A DNA stretch of 64,000 nucleotides from Coenobita brevimanus. Lineage: Eukaryota > Arthropoda > Malacostraca > Decapoda > Coenobitidae. The stretch is from assembly GCA_032717465.1 (NCBI GenBank), contig CM064657.1, positions 24,674,719 to 24,738,718 on the forward strand. The letters run 5' to 3'. The notes below the pieces were generated by a model. That model was not told where the DNA came from, searched no databases, and worked only from the letters and a program-made list of their open reading frames with translations. This document shows positions 61,204-64,000 of this stretch, piece by piece. Made by a program: the position numbers and the translations under genes. Each line of letters opens with the position of its first letter. Position 1 is the stretch's first letter.

Positions 61204-62505
61204 TTGTTGAATATAGAGGATGGAAGTAATGTGAGTATAAGTGGCAGGGGAATGGCTGGGAGAAGGAGGGAGGTGAGAAGACAGGAAGAAATCAGTAGGA
61301 TAGAAGTTGTGGAAGCAATGAGGAAAGTTAAAATGGGGAAAGCCCTAGGAATTGATGGAGTGTGTGGTGAAATGCTGAAGTATGGGGGAGAGATAGTAGT
61401 AGAATGGATGTGGAAAATGTGCAGATTGGCCTGGGAGGAAGGTAGATTCCTGGAGGATTGGAAGTCAGGTATAATTATTCCCTTATACAAAGGAAAAAGG
61501 GAAAAAGAAGTGTGTGGTAATCATAAGGGCATCTGTCTTCTTAGTATAATGGGAAAAGTGTATGATAGGATACTTAATGACAGAGTTAGAGAAAGAACCG
61601 AAGAATTAGTTGGAGAAGAACAGGGAGGCTTTAGGAAGGGAAGAGGTTGTGTAGATCAGATATTCATTCTTAGATCTTTAGTGGAAAAGTTTTTAGAGAA
61701 GGAAAAGAAGTTGTATGTGGCTTTCATGGATTTGGAGAAAGCATATGACAAGGTGGATAGACTAGGATTGTGGAAAGTATTAAGAATATATGGAGTAGAT
61801 GGGAAGTTGTTGAATGCTGTAAAGAGTATGTATGATGGTGCTAAGGCTGCAGTGCGTGTGGATGGTGAACTGAGTGAATTTTTCTCTTTGAAAGTTGGGT
61901 TGAAACAGGGATGTGTCATGTCTCCATGGTTGTTCAATCTGTACACGGATGGGGTAATAAAAGAGGTACAAGGTAGGGTAGTGGATGTTGGAGTGGCCCT
62001 GGTGAGAGAGGGTAGTGTTTGGAAACTCCCTGTACTGTTGTTTGCAGATGATACTGTGTTGTTGAGTGAGGACGAAGGGGAGCTGCAAGGCTTGGTGAAT
62101 GAATTTGGGAGAGTGTGTAGGAAACTGAATCTAAAGGTGATTGTAGGGAAGAGTGAAGTGATGGTCTTTGAGAGAGGTGAAGTCAGTGAATGTACAGCGA
62201 GGTTGGATGGTGAGGAATTGGAAAATGTGAGTATGTTTAAGTACTTGGGTAGTGTGATGAGTAAGGATGGAGGTTTGGAGGGTGAAATGCTTGAAAGGGT
62301 ACAGCAGGGAAGAAAGGTTGCTGGTTCCTTGAAAGCAGTGATAAGAAGCAGGGAAGTGAGCATGGAAGTGAAAAGAGACCTACATGTAACTCTTAATGTA
62401 TGGAAATGGAAGGCTTGGACGTTGCTGGAAGGACACAAGTCAAGAGTGAAAGCAGTGGCCAATGAGTTGGAAGAGCCTGTGGAGTCACATGGAGAGACAG
62501 GCTGA
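61204..62505 (+). CDS. RTE-B reverse transcriptase, 433 codons
   Basis: Starts L-L-N-I-E-D-G at the MITE junction, not at a native start. K-A-L-G-I-D-G-V near 49 (the usual P is L), H-K-G-I-C-L-L near 103, G-G-F-R-K-G-R-G-C near 140, F-M-D-L-E-K-A-Y-D near 172, G-L-K-Q-G-C-V-M-S near 237, F-A-D-D near 281 and F-K-Y-L-G-S-V-M-S near 346. Scrambled sequence follows near 62375-62470 (small indels) and a stop; the C-terminal motifs go on at 62535-62729. Catalytic residues are intact, but the C-terminus is damaged. Confidence 0.88.
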   Translation: MLNIEDGSNVSISGRGMAGRRREVRRQEEISRIEVVEAMRKVKMGKALGIDGVCGEMLKYGGEIVVEWMWKMCRLAWEEGRFLEDWKSGIIIPLYKGKREKEVCGNHKGICLLSIMGKVYDRILNDRVRERTEELVGEEQGGFRKGRGCVDQIFILRSLVEKFLEKEKKLYVAFMDLEKAYDKVDRLGLWKVLRIYGVDGKLLNAVKSMYDGAKAAVRVDGELSEFFSLKVGLKQGCVMSPWLFNLYTDGVIKEVQGRVVDVGVALVREGSVWKLPVLLFADDTVLLSEDEGELQGLVNEFGRVCRKLNLKVIVGKSEVMVFERGEVSECTARLDGEELENVSMFKYLGSVMSKDGGLEGEMLERVQQGRKVAGSLKAVIRSREVSMEVKRDLHVTLNVWKWKAWTLLEGHKSRVKAVANELEEPVESHGETG

Positions 62506-62844
62506 CAAATGAGGATATAAAGGAGCATTGTGGTGTGGATGTCGATGTGATAGGAAGCGTTAGGAGGAATACACTGAGGTGGTTTGGCCATGTGGAGAGA
62601 ATGGAGGGTGAAAGACTGATGAAGAGAGTGTATGTGAGTGAGGTGGAGGGGGGAAGAGGGAGGGAGGAGGAGGCCGAGGATGAGATGGAGGAATGGAAAT
62701 TGGAGAAGTATATGAAGGAGAGGGGGTGAGAGACAGGCGCGGGACAGTGAAATGGCGGGGGACAGAGTGACATGGAGGTGATTTGTTTGTGGCCACCCCG
62801 AACGGGATTCAGGCATCTGGCAATAGATAGATAGATAGAAAAAC

Positions 62845-63600
62845 TGAAACAGTGAACTAAAATTATACCCAGTTAACAATAATATCACAGTAACAATTTT
62901 GTAGTTTACTTATACGATAATTGTGGTGGCTGTATATGACTATTCCGTGCATACATGGTGCCTCAATGCAAGCAGGCGTTTGAGTGAAGATGGCTGCCCA
63001 CCACTTACACTTCCTGTAATCATCTCCTTTTCATTCCATTTCATGCTTGCAAGGGCTTTGAAATACCATTGCTATTGCCAAACAAGTGAAGTGATACCTT
63101 TTAGTGTGTGCAATACAGTGATCCCATGGTTATTGGGCACATGTTATAGCAGTTTTCGTTATCAATGGTAGATGAAAATCTGCACGTGTCATCATTTTCC
63201 ACTTTTCTGCTAAAGAAAAACATTGTTATCATGCACCTGGGATGGTTTCTGATGTCTGAAGGATTTAAAGAGGAGATCATACTTTAGGAGTTACCGGTAA
63301 TTCTAAGTGGTGGAGACTACTATAGTCTATTTTATTTACCTGTGCAGCTGAGATGCATGGGCCGAGTAGGTGTGTATGAATCACGGCTGCTGATTGTCCG
63401 CTGATGATTTAAATCTACACCTCTTGTTATTTTACCATATATATTTATATTTTTAAACTGCCTTCAATACAAGCTGACAGTTAAATATGGAATAATTTCC
63501 GAAGCTGAAGAAGTCAAAATTAGCTTGAAGAGTTTACTGTTATCAAAGAAAATTAAAGTTGATTATAAAGTTTCATAAAACTTTGAGTGACATTTGAAAT
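62845..63600. other. No feature seen
   Basis: About 0.75 kb without recognisable coding motifs or matches to the repeats listed. A short frame at 62923-63171 has no motif. Confidence 0.4.
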
Positions 63601-63673
63601 AAATTATCTACCCATGGTATACCCCCCTGGGGGTAGGGAGGTTTTTCAAGAATACTCCCCCAGTATCCCTGAC

Positions 63674-64000
63674 AATGAGGATATAAAGGAGCGTTGTGGT
63701 GTGGATGTGGATGTGACAGGAAGCGTTAGGAGAGATTTTGGGGTGTTTACTTGCCATGGTGGAGAGGATGGAGGATGAAAGGTGATGATGAGTGTGTGTG
63801 TGAGTGAGGTGGAGGGGGGGAGAGGGAGGGGGAGGCCGAGGATGAGATGGAGAGATGGGGTGGAGAGGTATATGAGAGGAGGTGTGGAAGTTGAGAGCAG
63901 AGCAGTGAAATAATGACAACTGAGGGACAGGGCAATGTGGAGGCGATTTGTTTGGCCACCCTGAGACGGGATTGAGGCGTCTGCCCGATAGATAGATAGA
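63674..64000 (+). mobile_element. RTE-B 3' fragment at the right edge
   Basis: AATGAGGATATAAAGGAGCG begins a 5'-truncated RTE-B piece with the V-D-V block, the G-R-G-R-P-R-M-R-W region near 63815-63855 (with indels), the terminal CGGGATTGAGGCGTCTG and a GATA tail reaching the window end. The far flank is not visible. Confidence 0.88.

Larger units (their letters stand above)
60001..62840 (+). mobile_element. RTE-B copy carrying a piggyBac-like MITE
   Basis: Linker coding at about 60040-60141 (ending R-W-R-E-H-F) continues at 61196 with G-I/E-L-L-N...G-M-A-G-R-R-R, the RT, the C-terminal domain and the 3' end CGGGATTCAGGCATCTGGCA with GATA tail at 62822-62838. The gap is exactly the TTAA-flanked element 60142-61195. 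Confidence 0.88.

Noticed and set aside
61656..62888. 410-codon open frame on the minus strand, opposite the RTE-B RT
   Set aside because: It is the exact antisense of a recognised RT frame, and similar antisense frames occur opposite every other RTE-B copy. Their Ser/Thr/Pro/Leu-rich composition is the complement of the RT codon use. No family motif.

Overview
This is a eukaryotic, repeat-choked stretch of genome, most likely from an arthropod and probably a decapod crustacean. The basis is the mix of RTE-, jockey/CR1- and L2-like LINEs, piggyBac, hAT and Tigger/pogo transposons, tRNA- and 5S-derived SINEs and long GATA, GT and AG microsatellites. The species is inference. There are no operons, CRISPR arrays or bacterial signals. 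Almost every long reading frame belongs to a mobile element. The only good candidate for a host gene is one 184-bp exon (9858-10041, plus strand) that resembles the second ubiquitin-like segment of TUG/ASPSCR1, so much of the window may be intron.

LINE families are named here for convenience. RTE-A has a (GAT)n tail, with nested copies at 21.8-30.5 and 40.9-44.8 kb. RTE-B has a (GATA)n tail and more than twelve copies. RTE-C carries a PHD-like finger inside its reverse-transcriptase frame, with copies at 3.9-6.2, 9.0, 11.7-13.8 and 15.7-19.2 kb. RTE-D is at 37.8-38.7 kb. P is a jockey/I-like LINE with an N-terminal zinc finger (3.0-3.9, 6.2-8.5, 10.7 and 14.0 kb). J is a jockey/CR1-like LINE (1-0.66 and 23.3-26.6 kb). 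A CR1/Rex-like LINE lies at 0.66-2.8 kb and an L2/CR1-like piece at 39.5-40.2 kb. SINE-D carries a conserved hairpin, SINE-E and SINE-H have tRNA heads, and 5S-SINE has a 5S rRNA head and a 3' end shared with RTE-B.

Layout: 0-9 kb is LINE debris. 9.4-10.1 kb holds a SINE and the host exon. 10.3-21.4 kb mixes SINEs, RTE-B and RTE-C, an inverted-repeat element and the first 5S-SINE. 21.8-30.5 kb is one RTE-A copy split by a pogo MITE, a LINE J copy and a piggyBac derivative. 30.8-35.3 kb is a hAT element with a perfect 8-bp target duplication, holding a second piggyBac derivative and a long RTE-B. 36.1-40.6 kb is a second hAT with a perfect 8-bp duplication, transposase remnants and nested SINEs and LINEs. 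40.9-44.8 kb is RTE-A with two RTE-B insertions. 44.9-48.3 kb is the least repetitive part. 48.3-60.0 kb is a single RTE-B 3' end pried apart by successive insertions, including a Tigger element that itself contains a nearly complete piggyBac transposon with a 748-residue transposase frame. 60.0-64.0 kb is RTE-B again, carrying a fourth TTAA-flanked piggyBac-like element.

The elements fit together as two autonomous/non-autonomous systems. The piggyBac copy at 51.8-55.5 kb has two internally deleted relatives and one more distant derivative. RTE-B plausibly mobilises the 5S-SINE through their common 3' end.
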